DNA from: Dermacoccus abyssi
GTDB taxonomy: Bacteria; Actinomycetota; Actinomycetes; Actinomycetales; Dermatophilaceae
Assembly (NCBI RefSeq): GCF_034541975.1
Contig: NZ_JAVYJM010000001.1
Reading direction: 5' to 3' (one strand)
DNA length: 64,000 nt
Both the position numbers and the translations under genes were made by a program. Under the pieces are notes generated by a model that did not search any database, had not been told where the DNA came from, and worked only from the letters and a program-made list of their open reading frames with translations. Below are positions 8,945-16,909 of the stretch, piece after piece; position 1 is the first letter of the stretch; every line of letters begins with the position of its first letter.

Positions 8945-10821
8945 GCACGGCACCACGCATTCTCGGCGGGCGCTACGAGGTCGGTGAGCTCATCGGTCGC
9001 GGTGGCATGGCCGAGGTTCACGCCGGCCACGACACCCGTCTCGGACGCTCCGTCGCCATCAAGATCCTGCGCTCCGACCTCGCGCGCGACCCCTCCTTCC
9101 TCCAGCGCTTCCGCCGCGAGGCGCAGTCGTCGGCCGGGCTCAACCACGCCAACATCGTGGCCGTGTACGACTCGGGTGAAGACACCTTCGTCGAGGCCGG
9201 CGGCGGCACCGTCGACATCCCCTACATCGTCATGGAGTACGTCGACGGCCAGACGCTGCGCGAGATCCTCAACGACGAGAAGAAGCTCAGCTCGGACGAG
9301 GCCTGCCGTGTGACGATGGGCATCCTGTCGGCCCTCGAGTACAGCCACTCCAAGGGCATCGTCCACCGCGACATCAAGCCCGGAAACGTCATGGTGACGC
9401 GCGGCGGCAACGTTAAGGTCATGGACTTCGGTATCGCGCGAGCCCTCGCCGACGTCGGCGCGACGATGACGTCGGCCCAGGCCGTCGTCGGTACCGCCCG
9501 CTACCTCTCCCCCGAGCAGGCCCAAGGCGAGAGCGTCGACCCGCGCACCGACCTGTACTCCGCCGGTTGCGTGCTCTTCGAGCTGCTCACCGGGCGTGCG
9601 CCCTTCGTCGGTGAGCCGGTCAGCCTCGTCTACCAGCACATCGGGGAGCAGCCGCAGCCGCCGTCGCTGTACGAGCACTCGGTGTCACCCGAGCTCGACG
9701 CCGTCGTCCTGCACTCGCTCGAGAAGAAGCGGAACGCTCGCTACCAGAGCGCCGGCGAGTTCCGTTCGGACGTGCTCGCGGCTCGCTCCGGCCAGGAGAT
9801 CTCCGCGGCCGCCCTCGCGAGTACCCAGGCCGCAGGCGACAGCACGGAGGTCGTCAACTACACGCGCCGCGGCGCAGCTCTCGCGGCCGCCGACCACACG
9901 GCGGAACTCGACGAGCGTCACGAGCCGAAGCGTTCGCGCGGCGGTCTGTGGGCTCTCGCCGTCATCGCGGCCCTCGCCGCCATCCTCGGCATCGGCTACC
10001 TCTTCATGAACCCGAGCGGCACCACCGACCAGGTCACGGTGACGAAGGTCGAAGGCATGACCTACGACCAGGCCTTCTCGACTCTGTCGCAGGACTTCAC
10101 GGTCGAGCGCAAGGAGACGTCCTCCGACCAGAGCGAAGGCACCGTCGTCGGGCAGGACCCGCCGGGCGGCACCAAGGCCGACCGCAATTCCACCGTCACG
10201 CTCACCGTCTCGACGGGCCCGGACTCCGTGAAGGTGCCCGACGTCGTGGGCGACTCGGTCGCGACAGCGCGCCAGACCCTCATCTCCGCAGGTATCGACG
10301 CCGACCGCATCAAGGTCTCCTCGGAGAAGAAGGACGACAGCGGCGTCGACTCGGGCAAGGTTGCCGAGACCAACCCCAAGGCCGGTTCGACGCTCGGTGC
10401 GAGCAACGAGATCACGCTCTACCCGAGCAGCGGCAAGGTCACCGTGCCCGACCTCGTCGGCAAGACCCAGGACGAGGCGACGCAGGCGCTCTACAAGGCG
10501 CACCTGTCGATCAGCGTGACCTACGAGCGCACGGGCGACGAGACCAAGCAGGGCAAGGTCATCTCCGTGCCCGATCAGGGCAAGAAGGTGGACAACGGCA
10601 CGGCCGTGGTCGTCGTGGTCGGCCAGAAGCCCGAGGCCACCGTCACGGCGACGCCCTCACCGACGTCGACACCGTCCTCCTCGTCGTCGAGCTCCAGCTC
10701 CTCGAGCAGTTCCACCTCCTCGAGCACCAAGCCGAGTTCGCCGAGTTCGCCGAGTTCGCCGAGTGACACGACCGAGCTCACGCCGTCGAACACGGCGAGC
10801 CCGCCGAACGAGGACGACTAG
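8941..10821 (+). CDS. pknB: Ser/Thr protein kinase PknB with PASTA repeats
   Basis: Predicted 626 residues. The Hanks-type kinase domain (about 11-280) has the glycine loop GRGGMAEV, Lys41 (VAIK), catalytic HRDIKPGN (Asp144), DFG (162-164) and an activation loop with several Thr. One membrane helix (about 337-357) is followed by three PASTA domains (about 365-560), which bind muropeptide/lipid II outside the cell, and a Ser/Thr/Pro-rich tail with a long Ser run. It is the apparent only canonical kinase of this operon. Known partners PstP, FhaA, FhaB and PbpA are encoded just upstream. Confidence 0.96.
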   Translation: MSTAPRILGGRYEVGELIGRGGMAEVHAGHDTRLGRSVAIKILRSDLARDPSFLQRFRREAQSSAGLNHANIVAVYDSGEDTFVEAGGGTVDIPYIVMEYVDGQTLREILNDEKKLSSDEACRVTMGILSALEYSHSKGIVHRDIKPGNVMVTRGGNVKVMDFGIARALADVGATMTSAQAVVGTARYLSPEQAQGESVDPRTDLYSAGCVLFELLTGRAPFVGEPVSLVYQHIGEQPQPPSLYEHSVSPELDAVVLHSLEKKRNARYQSAGEFRSDVLAARSGQEISAAALASTQAAGDSTEVVNYTRRGAALAAADHTAELDERHEPKRSRGGLWALAVIAALAAILGIGYLFMNPSGTTDQVTVTKVEGMTYDQAFSTLSQDFTVERKETSSDQSEGTVVGQDPPGGTKADRNSTVTLTVSTGPDSVKVPDVVGDSVATARQTLISAGIDADRIKVSSEKKDDSGVDSGKVAETNPKAGSTLGASNEITLYPSSGKVTVPDLVGKTQDEATQALYKAHLSISVTYERTGDETKQGKVISVPDQGKKVDNGTAVVVVVGQKPEATVTATPSPTSTPSSSSSSSSSSSSSTSSSTKPSSPSSPSSPSDTTELTPSNTASPPNEDD

Positions 10822-10833
10822 TCACGAAGACCT

Positions 10834-10870
10834 CGAAGGGCCACCCCGATTCGGCCGGGGTGGTCCTTCG
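10834..10870. terminator. Bidirectional terminator hairpin
   Basis: 14-bp stem CGAAGGGCCACCCC / GGGGTGGTCCTTCG (one G-U) between the convergent pknB and pabA genes. Confidence 0.7.
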
Positions 10871-10902
10871 ACGTCGGTGTCGCGTTGCCGGGCGACGGCG
10901 GG

Positions 10903-11538
10903 TCAGCTCGCGCGCACGAGCGGCACCATGTTGTGACTCGCCTCGACGGCCGTCGTGGAGCCGCACATCCGCAGCCAGTTGGCGAGCATGCGGTGACCAC
11001 CGACCGTCATGACGCTCTCGGGGTGGAACTGCACGCCGTGCAACGGCAGGTCCCGGTGATGGGCCGCCATGATGATTCCGGTGTCAGTGCGACCGTTGAC
11101 GACGAGTTCGTCGGTGACGGTGGCCGGGTCGATCGTCAGCGAGTGGTAGCGCGTGGCGGTGAACGGGTCGGAGAGACCCTCGAGCACGCCCGTGCCGTCG
11201 TGGAAGACCTCGGACGTCTTGCCGTGCAGCAACTCCGGCGCACGCCCCACCGTCGCGCCCGTGACGACGCCGAGGGCCTGGTGGCCGAGGCACACCCCGA
11301 GCATCGGCTGGTTGCGCTCGCCGCACGCCTCGATCATCTTCATACTGACGCCGGCGTCCTCCGGGGTGCCGGGACCGGGCGAGACGAGCACGCCGTCGAA
11401 ATCGGCGCCGTCGGCCGCGCTGATCGCGTCGTTGCGCACGACGGTCGTCTCGGCGCCCAACTGCTGGAGGTAGCCGACGATCGTGAAGACGAAGCTGTCG
11501 TAGTTGTCGACGACGAGAATGCGCGGCGAGTCGGTCAT
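10903..11538 (-). CDS. pabA: Glutamine amidotransferase, aminodeoxychorismate/anthranilate synthase component II
   Basis: Predicted 211 residues. Class I glutamine amidotransferase with SPGPGTPEDAG, the nucleophile Cys83 in GVCLGHQALG and the His of GVQFHPES. It releases ammonia from glutamine for PabB or TrpE. The partner synthase is not in this window, so folate versus tryptophan use cannot be decided; the position next to pknB is that of mycobacterial trpG/pabA. The start MTDSPRILVVDNYDSF matches the family; an upstream in-frame start would add eight residues. Confidence 0.92.
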   Translation of the reverse strand: MTDSPRILVVDNYDSFVFTIVGYLQQLGAETTVVRNDAISAADGADFDGVLVSPGPGTPEDAGVSMKMIEACGERNQPMLGVCLGHQALGVVTGATVGRAPELLHGKTSEVFHDGTGVLEGLSDPFTATRYHSLTIDPATVTDELVVNGRTDTGIIMAAHHRDLPLHGVQFHPESVMTVGGHRMLANWLRMCGSTTAVEASHNMVPLVRAS

Positions 11539-11584
11539 GCCCACCAGTCTAGGTGCGCCCATCTCGCACGGCCCAGCGCCGCCG

Positions 11585-12418
11585 TCAGCGCTGGGCCCGG
11601 GCGTACTTCAGGGAGAGCGAGCCGGTGAACGCGGGGAAGGACGCGTTCTGCTCCGTCTTGACGTCGTAGCCCAGCCCGACGAGGTCGACGTACTGCTTGT
11701 AGATCTTCACCGCTTCGTCGTCGTCGAGGGCTGCCTTGAGCTTCACCGGGTCGCCGATGGCCTTGATCGTGAACGGTGGGCTGTAGACACGACCCTGAAG
11801 GATGAGGGTGTTGCCGACGCAGCGCACCGCGCTGGTCGAGACGACGCGCTGATCCATGAGCATCATGCCGCGAGCGCCCGCGCGCCACAGGGCGTTGACG
11901 ACGGCCTGCACGTCCTGCTGGTGGACGACGAGCCAGTCGGGTGTGCCGTCTTCGGGCAGCTGGTCGACGCTCTTCTTGCTGTCGTCGAGGGTGACGGTGA
12001 TCGCCTGCCCCGTCAGCGGCGCGAGACCGGCCGGGTCCTCCTCCTTCGACGCCTGAGCGTTGATCTTGGACGCCTGGGCGGCTGGTCCGTCCTTCTTCGC
12101 GGCGGCGCTCTGCGCCTGTTCGACCTGACGGCGCAGGCTTGCGACGGACTGCTGCTTCTCCTTGACGCGTCGGTCGGCTCCGGCGACGACGTCGCTGAGC
12201 TGTGTGTTGCCCGAGCGCAGATCGGTGCCGTGGGCCGCACGCGAACTGACGGCGAACATGAGGCCGGCCACGAGCGTCACGATCGGGACGGCGACCTGCC
12301 AGGGCTTCACGCGGCGGCGCGAGGGCATCCGGACACCCTCGTTCTGCTCGACGCCGGGCGCTTCGTTCGGTGCGTCATTCGGCGCGTCGGTCGCGGGAGT
12401 GCTGGGCGAATCGGCCAC
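11585..12418 (-). CDS. DUF881 family membrane-anchored protein
   Basis: Predicted 277 residues. A hydrophilic N-terminal tail (about 1-38, ending RRRVKP) is followed by one membrane helix (about 39-60), a coiled-coil stretch (VKEKQQSVASLRRQVEQAQ) and a C-terminal DUF881 domain with LVVHQQDVQAVVNALW, GARGMMLMDQRV and PPFTIKAIGD. DUF881 proteins are typical neighbours of division genes in Gram-positive bacteria; a role in division or sporulation-like processes is suspected but unproven. It is divergent from crgA across a 99-bp spacer with a perfect palindrome. Confidence 0.85.
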   Translation of the reverse strand: MADSPSTPATDAPNDAPNEAPGVEQNEGVRMPSRRRVKPWQVAVPIVTLVAGLMFAVSSRAAHGTDLRSGNTQLSDVVAGADRRVKEKQQSVASLRRQVEQAQSAAAKKDGPAAQASKINAQASKEEDPAGLAPLTGQAITVTLDDSKKSVDQLPEDGTPDWLVVHQQDVQAVVNALWRAGARGMMLMDQRVVSTSAVRCVGNTLILQGRVYSPPFTIKAIGDPVKLKAALDDDEAVKIYKQYVDLVGLGYDVKTEQNASFPAFTGSLSLKYARAQR

Positions 12419-12450
12419 GCTGACGCCTCCTTCATGCTGCGTACCGGCGA

Positions 12451-12485
12451 GTGAGTCAACTAGGCTCTCACCCTAGTTGACTCAC
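12451..12485. promoter_or_regulatory. Perfect 14-bp inverted repeat in the DUF881/crgA divergent promoter
   Basis: Arms GTGAGTCAACTAGG and CCTAGTTGACTCAC are separated by 7 bases. Each arm holds a TTGACT hexamer pointing outward, resembling a -35 box for its own gene. It could be an operator shared by both promoters; the binding protein is unknown. Confidence 0.65.
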
Positions 12486-12517
12486 CTCCAGAACGCCTGA
12501 CACGGAAGGGGTACCCC

Positions 12518-12748
12518 GTGGCCCGTAAGAACTCCGACGCCGCTGCGCGCGCCGCCTCCGGAGGCGGCCTCAACCCCAGGTGGTGGGTGCCGACCGCTCT
12601 CGGCCTCATGCTCCTCGGCCTCGTGTGGGTCATGACGTACTACATCAGTTCGGGCGCGTACCCGATCCCCAACGTCGATGCGATCAACATCGTCGTCGGC
12701 TTCGCCTTCATCATGGTGGGATTCATCATGATGACGCGCTGGAAGTAG
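12518..12748 (+). CDS. crgA: Cell division protein CrgA
   Basis: Predicted 76 residues. Short basic N-terminus, then two membrane helices (about 26-45 and 53-73) separated by SSGAYPIPNVDAINI, and the ending MMTRWK, all typical of CrgA. In mycobacteria and Streptomyces CrgA sits at the division site and links FtsZ/FtsQ/FtsI with peptidoglycan enzymes. GTG start preceded by GGAAGGGG. Location between the pknB region and oriC is the usual one. Confidence 0.95.
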   Translation: MARKNSDAAARAASGGGLNPRWWVPTALGLMLLGLVWVMTYYISSGAYPIPNVDAINIVVGFAFIMVGFIMMTRWK

Positions 12749-12763
12749 CGCTCCTTCGACTTC

Positions 12764-12803
12764 GTCGGATGCCCTCGGCCCTGTTGGGTCGAGGGCATCC
12801 GAC
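12764..12803. terminator. Strong hairpin after crgA
   Basis: Perfect 14-bp stem GTCGGATGCCCTCG / CGAGGGCATCCGAC with a 12-base loop, 15 bp after the crgA stop. No T-run, as is common in actinobacteria. Confidence 0.7.
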
Positions 12804-12814
12804 GTTGTGGGATG

Positions 12815-13112
12815 TTTTCCCCAGAGTTATCCACAGCCTGTGTGTAATTACACGGCTGTCGTTTTCCACAGCTGTGGACAAACATGGGGACAACGCGTGG
12901 ATGGCCCGGGGACAAGCGTCAAGATCAGTGGAAAACCGGTGGTCCACCGGTGGAAAAGGGCAGGTCAGCTGGGGACAACTCATGTGACTCACCGGGCTCG
13001 GCCCCACGACACGCCGCTCATTCCGCGGGTTTCTCCACACCCATGCCTGTGGAAACTGTGGAAAACCCCGGTTTCGGACGACGTTGACGGGGTCTTCCAC
13101 AGCTGGGGACGA
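12815..13112. other. Cluster of DnaA-box-like 9-mers (non-coding)
   Basis: No gene is apparent between crgA and 13284. The stretch holds at least 13 DnaA-box-like sites in both orientations: TTTTCCCCA 12815, TTATCCACA 12827 (exact strong box), TTTTCCACA 12862, TGTGGACAA 12873 (reverse of TTGTCCACA), TGGGGACAA 12885 and 12970, CGGGGACAA 12907, AGTGGAAAA 12927, GGTGGAAAA 12949, TTCTCCACA 13031, TGTGGAAAC 13048, TGTGGAAAA 13057, TCTTCCACA 13093 and TGGGGACGA 13104. Density is at least that of the presumed oriC. It could titrate or activate DnaA (datA/DARS-like), or be an ancestral or additional origin segment. Confidence 0.7.
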
Positions 13113-13283
13113 CGCTTGCTCGGTTTGTCTTGCCCCATCTAGAGCTGAGGCGAGAGATGTGGATAGGTTCTCATCGACGTTGCGGCGAACTGCGAGCGTT
13201 CACCACGCCATGGAACCGTCCTGATGACGAACTGCCCTCTGGACGGCGGCGGCATCGCGGCGCACACTCAGGTCATGAGGTAG

Positions 13284-13652
13284 GTGAAGCGGACGTCGGT
13301 GGCCATGCTGGGCCTGGCTGCCGTGGTGACGGGCTGGACCTACGCGACGCCCGGCGAGTCGCCCGGGCCGTTCAAGCTCTACACGCACTGCGGTGTGCGC
13401 GAACTCAACAGCAACGGCACCTGGTACGTCCGCGCGGGCGGCCCCCTCGCGAGCGAGGCCGGGACGCCGAAGGGGTGGGACGACCCCTATCAGCGCGGCT
13501 GGGTCGTCATCGACGGCAACCGTGCCACGTTCTGGGACAGCTCGGGCCGCAAGGAGACTTTCGTCGAGCGTCCAGGAGCCACGAAACCCCTCGCCGTCTG
13601 TTCTTGTCCGAGTTCGGCACGATGCATCACTCTGCCCACATCTTGCACCTGA
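13284..13652 (+). CDS. Small secreted protein of unknown function
   Basis: Predicted 122 residues. A signal-peptide-like N-terminus (about 1-22) is followed by a compact domain with LYTHCGVREL, WYVRAGGPL, PKGWDDPYQRG and ATFWDSSGRKETFV. This pattern (THCG ... P.GW..P.QRG) is familiar from uncharacterised actinobacterial exported proteins. The start is uncertain: GTG 13284 directly abuts GAGGTAG, and GTG 13299 or ATG 13305 are alternatives. The last roughly 15 residues look atypical. Function not known. Confidence 0.6.
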   Translation: MKRTSVAMLGLAAVVTGWTYATPGESPGPFKLYTHCGVRELNSNGTWYVRAGGPLASEAGTPKGWDDPYQRGWVVIDGNRATFWDSSGRKETFVERPGATKPLAVCSCPSSARCITLPTSCT

Positions 13653-13664
13653 CTTAGACAGCAC

Positions 13665-13700
13665 AAGAGGGCTTCATCGAACACTCGACGAAGCCCTCTT
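13665..13700. terminator. Bidirectional terminator
   Basis: Perfect 11-bp stem AAGAGGGCTTC / GAAGCCCTCTT between convergent genes ending at 13652 and 13718. Confidence 0.75.
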
Positions 13701-13717
13701 GGCGTGACGTCCTGGTG

Positions 13718-14626
13718 TCAGCGCACGATCTGGATCCAGCTGAGGTCGGCCATCGCGAAACTGACGTATGCAGCTGCGAACAGTAGCGCGGCAAGACCAC
13801 CGAGCAGACCGAGCTGGATCGCCGTCGAGCGGCGGCGAACGGCGTACAAGAGGCCGGCGGCGATGCCTCCGACGATCGCGCCACCGAGGTGTGCCTGCCA
13901 CGCCACGTTGCTCATCGTGAAGCCCAGCACGACGTTGATGGCGATGAGGGTGAGCATCGGGCCGATCTCGCGCCCCAGGTGTCGGTTGAGCACGATGACG
14001 GCGACGAACAGGCCGAACACACCACCGGACGCACCGACGAGCGGAGTCGCCCATCCCGACGCGTAGAGGTCGCCACCCCGAACGGGCGCCGAAGTCAGCA
14101 GTTGATAGCCGACCGACCCACCGAGCACCGCCACGAGGTAGAGGGCCGCGAAGCGAAGACGGCCCAACATCGGCTCGAGGTACTGCCCCATGAAGTACAG
14201 CGCCATCATGTTGAACAGCAGATGGATGACGTTGCTGCGGTCGTGCGCGAAGCCGCTCGTGATGTAACGCCACGGCTCGTCCTGTGCTGCCAGGGCGATG
14301 AAAGCGACGTTGCCGAAGAAGCTCCAGCTCATCAGCTCACCCACCCAGACGGCCACGCAGATGCCGATGATGCCGAAGGTCACGAGCGGGCGTCCCGGCG
14401 CGGCGGGCATGCCGAGCTCCGACCGCTGCGTCGGCATCGGGTTCGCCTTGCGCTCGGCGGCGACGCAGTCGACGCACTGGAACCCGACCGAGGCGGGCAC
14501 CTGGCACTGCGTGCACGCCGGACGTCCGCAGCGCTGGCAGCGCGTGTAGGCCGCGACCTCCGGGTGCCTCGGACACACCGGGATCCCTTGCTCGTCGTAC
14601 GAACCGTTGTCCAGCGGAACGCTCAT
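13718..14626 (-). CDS. Rhomboid-family intramembrane serine protease with N-terminal zinc-binding domain
   Basis: Predicted 302 residues. The N-terminus carries a B-box-like zinc finger (CPRHPEVAAYTRCQRCGRP, then CTQC and CVDC). Six or seven membrane segments follow. Rhomboid features are HLLFNMMALYFMG, the catalytic serine motif GASGGVFGLF and the catalytic His in AHLGGAIVGG. It cleaves substrates within the membrane; the substrate is unknown. ATG 14626 gives the usual length. A terminator separates it from the cyclophilin gene upstream. Confidence 0.9.
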   Translation of the reverse strand: MSVPLDNGSYDEQGIPVCPRHPEVAAYTRCQRCGRPACTQCQVPASVGFQCVDCVAAERKANPMPTQRSELGMPAAPGRPLVTFGIIGICVAVWVGELMSWSFFGNVAFIALAAQDEPWRYITSGFAHDRSNVIHLLFNMMALYFMGQYLEPMLGRLRFAALYLVAVLGGSVGYQLLTSAPVRGGDLYASGWATPLVGASGGVFGLFVAVIVLNRHLGREIGPMLTLIAINVVLGFTMSNVAWQAHLGGAIVGGIAAGLLYAVRRRSTAIQLGLLGGLAALLFAAAYVSFAMADLSWIQIVR

Positions 14627-14651
14627 CGTTCTCGTCTCTGCCCTTCTCATG

Positions 14652-14690
14652 CGTGTGGCCCCGTCGTCATGACAACGACGGGGCCACACG
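14652..14690 (-). terminator. Terminator after cyclophilin gene
   Basis: 16-bp perfect stem CGTGTGGCCCCGTCGT / ACGACGGGGCCACACG with a 7-base loop, between ppiA and the rhomboid gene. Confidence 0.75.
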
Positions 14691-14738
14691 ATTGTCTCCC
14701 GCACCCTCACACCGTTCGGAGCGAGGGCACGGATGCGA

Positions 14739-15257
14739 TCACTCGGAGATGGTGACGCTCTCGATGACGACCGGCTCGACCGGCTTGTCCTGGCCGCCCG
14801 TGCGGACGGCGGCGATCTCGTCGACGACCTTCTTGGACTCGTCGTCGGCCACCTCGCCGAAGATCGTGTGCTTGCCCTGCAGCCAGCTCGTGTCGGCAAC
14901 CGTGATGAAGAACTGCGAGCCGTTCGTGCCCTTGCCCATGCGCTTACCGGCGTTGGCCATGGCGAGCATGTAGGGCGAGTTGAAGTTCAGCTCGGGCGAG
15001 ATCTCGTCGTCGAACGTGTAGCCGGGGCCACCGATGCCGATGCCCTGCGGGCAGCCGCCCTGGATCATGAAGCCCGGGATGATGCGGTGGAACGTGAGGC
15101 CGTCGTAGAACGGCTGCGGGTTGGTGCGGCCGGCGTCGTCCTTGTACTCCTTCGTGCCCTTGGCGAGGCCGACGAAGTTCTCGACGGTCTTCGGCGCCTG
15201 GGTCGGGAAGAGGTTGATGTTGATGTCACCGTGGTTGGTGTGCAGTGTCGCGATCAT
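14739..15257 (-). CDS. ppiA: Cytoplasmic cyclophilin-type peptidyl-prolyl isomerase
   Basis: Predicted 172 residues, no signal peptide. Cyclophilin motifs are complete: FHRIIPGFMIQGG (catalytic Arg), MANAGKRMGKGTNGSQFFIT and LQGKHTIFGEV. It speeds cis-trans isomerisation of prolyl bonds during folding. ATG 15257 starts MIATLHTNHGDI as in mycobacterial PpiA. A parS-like site lies 10 bp upstream of the start codon. Confidence 0.95.
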   Translation of the reverse strand: MIATLHTNHGDININLFPTQAPKTVENFVGLAKGTKEYKDDAGRTNPQPFYDGLTFHRIIPGFMIQGGCPQGIGIGGPGYTFDDEISPELNFNSPYMLAMANAGKRMGKGTNGSQFFITVADTSWLQGKHTIFGEVADDESKKVVDEIAAVRTGGQDKPVEPVVIESVTISE

Positions 15258-15266
15258 GACACCCAG

Positions 15267-15282
15267 TGTTCCACGTGAAACG
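15267..15282. promoter_or_regulatory. parS-like site
   Basis: TGTTCCACGTGAAACG, two mismatches to TGTTTCACGTGAAACA; intergenic, upstream of ppiA. It is the outermost clear site on the left side. Confidence 0.75.
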
Positions 15283-15476
15283 CACACGGGCACGGCGGCC
15301 TCGCGGGTGTTCACACTCGGCGGAAGCCCGGGCGTCACGAGGCAGGCGTCTCCGTCCCTTGAGGTGGGCCCGGCCGACATCCCCACCGTCCGACCTGCCG
15401 AACCGGTTGGTAAGCGGGCAGCGAACAAGGCAGGATGAGAGGCAGAAGAGTATCCACCCGCAGGAGAGGAACAGCC

Positions 15477-16604
15477 GTGCTGTGGAAATCCGAACCCACC
15501 AAGACCGAGAAGGCCAAGGAGGCTGCGCTCACCGCGGTCGACCTGGCTTCGACGAAGGCCGCTGAGGCCAAGGCGAAGACCGAGAAGGACATCGTCCCCA
15601 CCCTCGCAGAGAAGGCCGAGGAGGCCCGCGACTTCATCATGGAGAAGGCAGAGGAAGCCCGCGAAGCCGCTGCGCCGCACCTCGAGAAGGTTGCCGACGC
15701 CACTGCCGACCAGCGTGAGGCTGCCGCCGACAAGGTGAGCGTGGCCAAGGCCGTCGCCGCCGCGAAGATCGCCGACGTCGCCGAGTCCGCTGCCGACGCG
15801 CGTGACGAGGCCGAGAAGAAGGGCCGCAAGACTGCGAAGAAGGCCGACAAGAAGTCGTCCAAGTTCGCGAAGCAGGCCGACAAGCGCGCCGAGAAGACAA
15901 AGAAGAAGGCCGACAAGAAGGCTGCCGCTCTGGCGGGCTTCCTCGGTGCCAAGGCATCGCGCGCGGAAAAGAAGGCGACGAAGAAGTTCGGCGTCGACAC
16001 GCGCCAGGACGTCGCCTACAAGGCTGCTGCCCTGAAGGGCCAGGCCCAGCAGGTCGCCGAGGACAAGGGCCTCACGGCCGACAACGCTCGCGACTTCTAC
16101 AAGGACGAGCTGCTCCCGCACCTCAAGGAGATCCTCGCGACGGCCGCTGCCGCCGGCACCGCCGCCTCGCACAACGTCGTGGGTCAGCTTCCCGACGGTG
16201 CGCAGGAGCAGGTCGCGCGCTACGCCCCGGCTCTCGCACCCAAGAAGAAGAAGGGTGGCTTCCTCATCGTTGTCGGTGCGGCCGCCCTCGCCGGTGCCGG
16301 TTACCTCGTGTACGCCGACCAGCAGAAGAAGAAGGCCAAGAACGCCCAGCTCTCCGAGGCTGCCATCGCAGACAGCAAGGCTGACCGTTCGGATGAGATG
16401 ACGATCAACAACCCCGTCACCGACTTCAACAAGGCCGACGACACCACGATGGTGCGCCCCGCGGGCGACGGCACGGCCGAGCCGGCAGGTGGCCCGGGCA
16501 CCGCTGCCACGTGGACCGAGGCCGAGGAGTCGGGCCACATGTCCACCGAGGCACTCGAAGGTGAGACGCGCAGCTCGCGTCGCGCCGCCCGCGGCGACAT
16601 CTGA
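15477..16604 (+). CDS. Alanine/lysine-rich coiled-coil protein with one C-terminal membrane helix
   Basis: Predicted 375 residues. Residues about 1-160 are an almost continuous amphipathic helix with KAEEAR/KKADKK-type repeats, apolipoprotein- or histone-tail-like. A middle helical segment (DFYKDELLPHLKEILATAAAAGTA) precedes KKKKGGFLIVVGAAALAGAGYLVYA, a single membrane span (about 263-280), and an acidic tail. No enzyme motif is seen. GTG 15477 is preceded by AGGAGAGGA at good spacing. Function unknown; a membrane-tethered scaffold or DNA/wall-associated role is only a guess. Confidence 0.75.
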   Translation: MLWKSEPTKTEKAKEAALTAVDLASTKAAEAKAKTEKDIVPTLAEKAEEARDFIMEKAEEAREAAAPHLEKVADATADQREAAADKVSVAKAVAAAKIADVAESAADARDEAEKKGRKTAKKADKKSSKFAKQADKRAEKTKKKADKKAAALAGFLGAKASRAEKKATKKFGVDTRQDVAYKAAALKGQAQQVAEDKGLTADNARDFYKDELLPHLKEILATAAAAGTAASHNVVGQLPDGAQEQVARYAPALAPKKKKGGFLIVVGAAALAGAGYLVYADQQKKKAKNAQLSEAAIADSKADRSDEMTINNPVTDFNKADDTTMVRPAGDGTAEPAGGPGTAATWTEAEESGHMSTEALEGETRSSRRAARGDI

Positions 16605-16620
16605 CATCAGTCGCTCCGCT

Positions 16621-16654
16621 CGAGGGGTCGCTTCCTGCTGGAGGCGGCCCCTCG
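16621..16654 (+). terminator. Probable terminator
   Basis: CGAGGGGTCGC / GCGGCCCCTCG, near-perfect stem 16 bp after the coiled-coil gene. The remaining 255 bp up to 16909 hold no gene; an A/T-richer patch around 16750-16785 may be the LysE promoter. Confidence 0.55.
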
Positions 16655-16909
16655 TCATGTGCCTGCTCCTGACGCGTCGTGTGAGCGCCTTCCCCGACGC
16701 CCGGGCCCGGCTTCGGCGCTGCGTTGCACCAAAGGTCGATCGCTGCTTCTTTAGGTTGATAGACAAATAACTAGATTCTGCTAGCCGAGGGAATCGGCGC
16801 GTCCCATCGGGGTAACCCTGTTCGACGTCGTCGTCAGCGGAACGCCGCCTCGCGCCCACAGCGTGGCAGGCACGCGCGGATTCGGTGACGCCGGCCGTAC
16901 AGTCCGTCC

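Noticed and set aside
14739..16859. Upstream extension of the cyclophilin frame to about 700 codons
   Set aside because: The extension runs antisense through the coiled-coil protein gene; the cyclophilin domain begins at ATG 15257.
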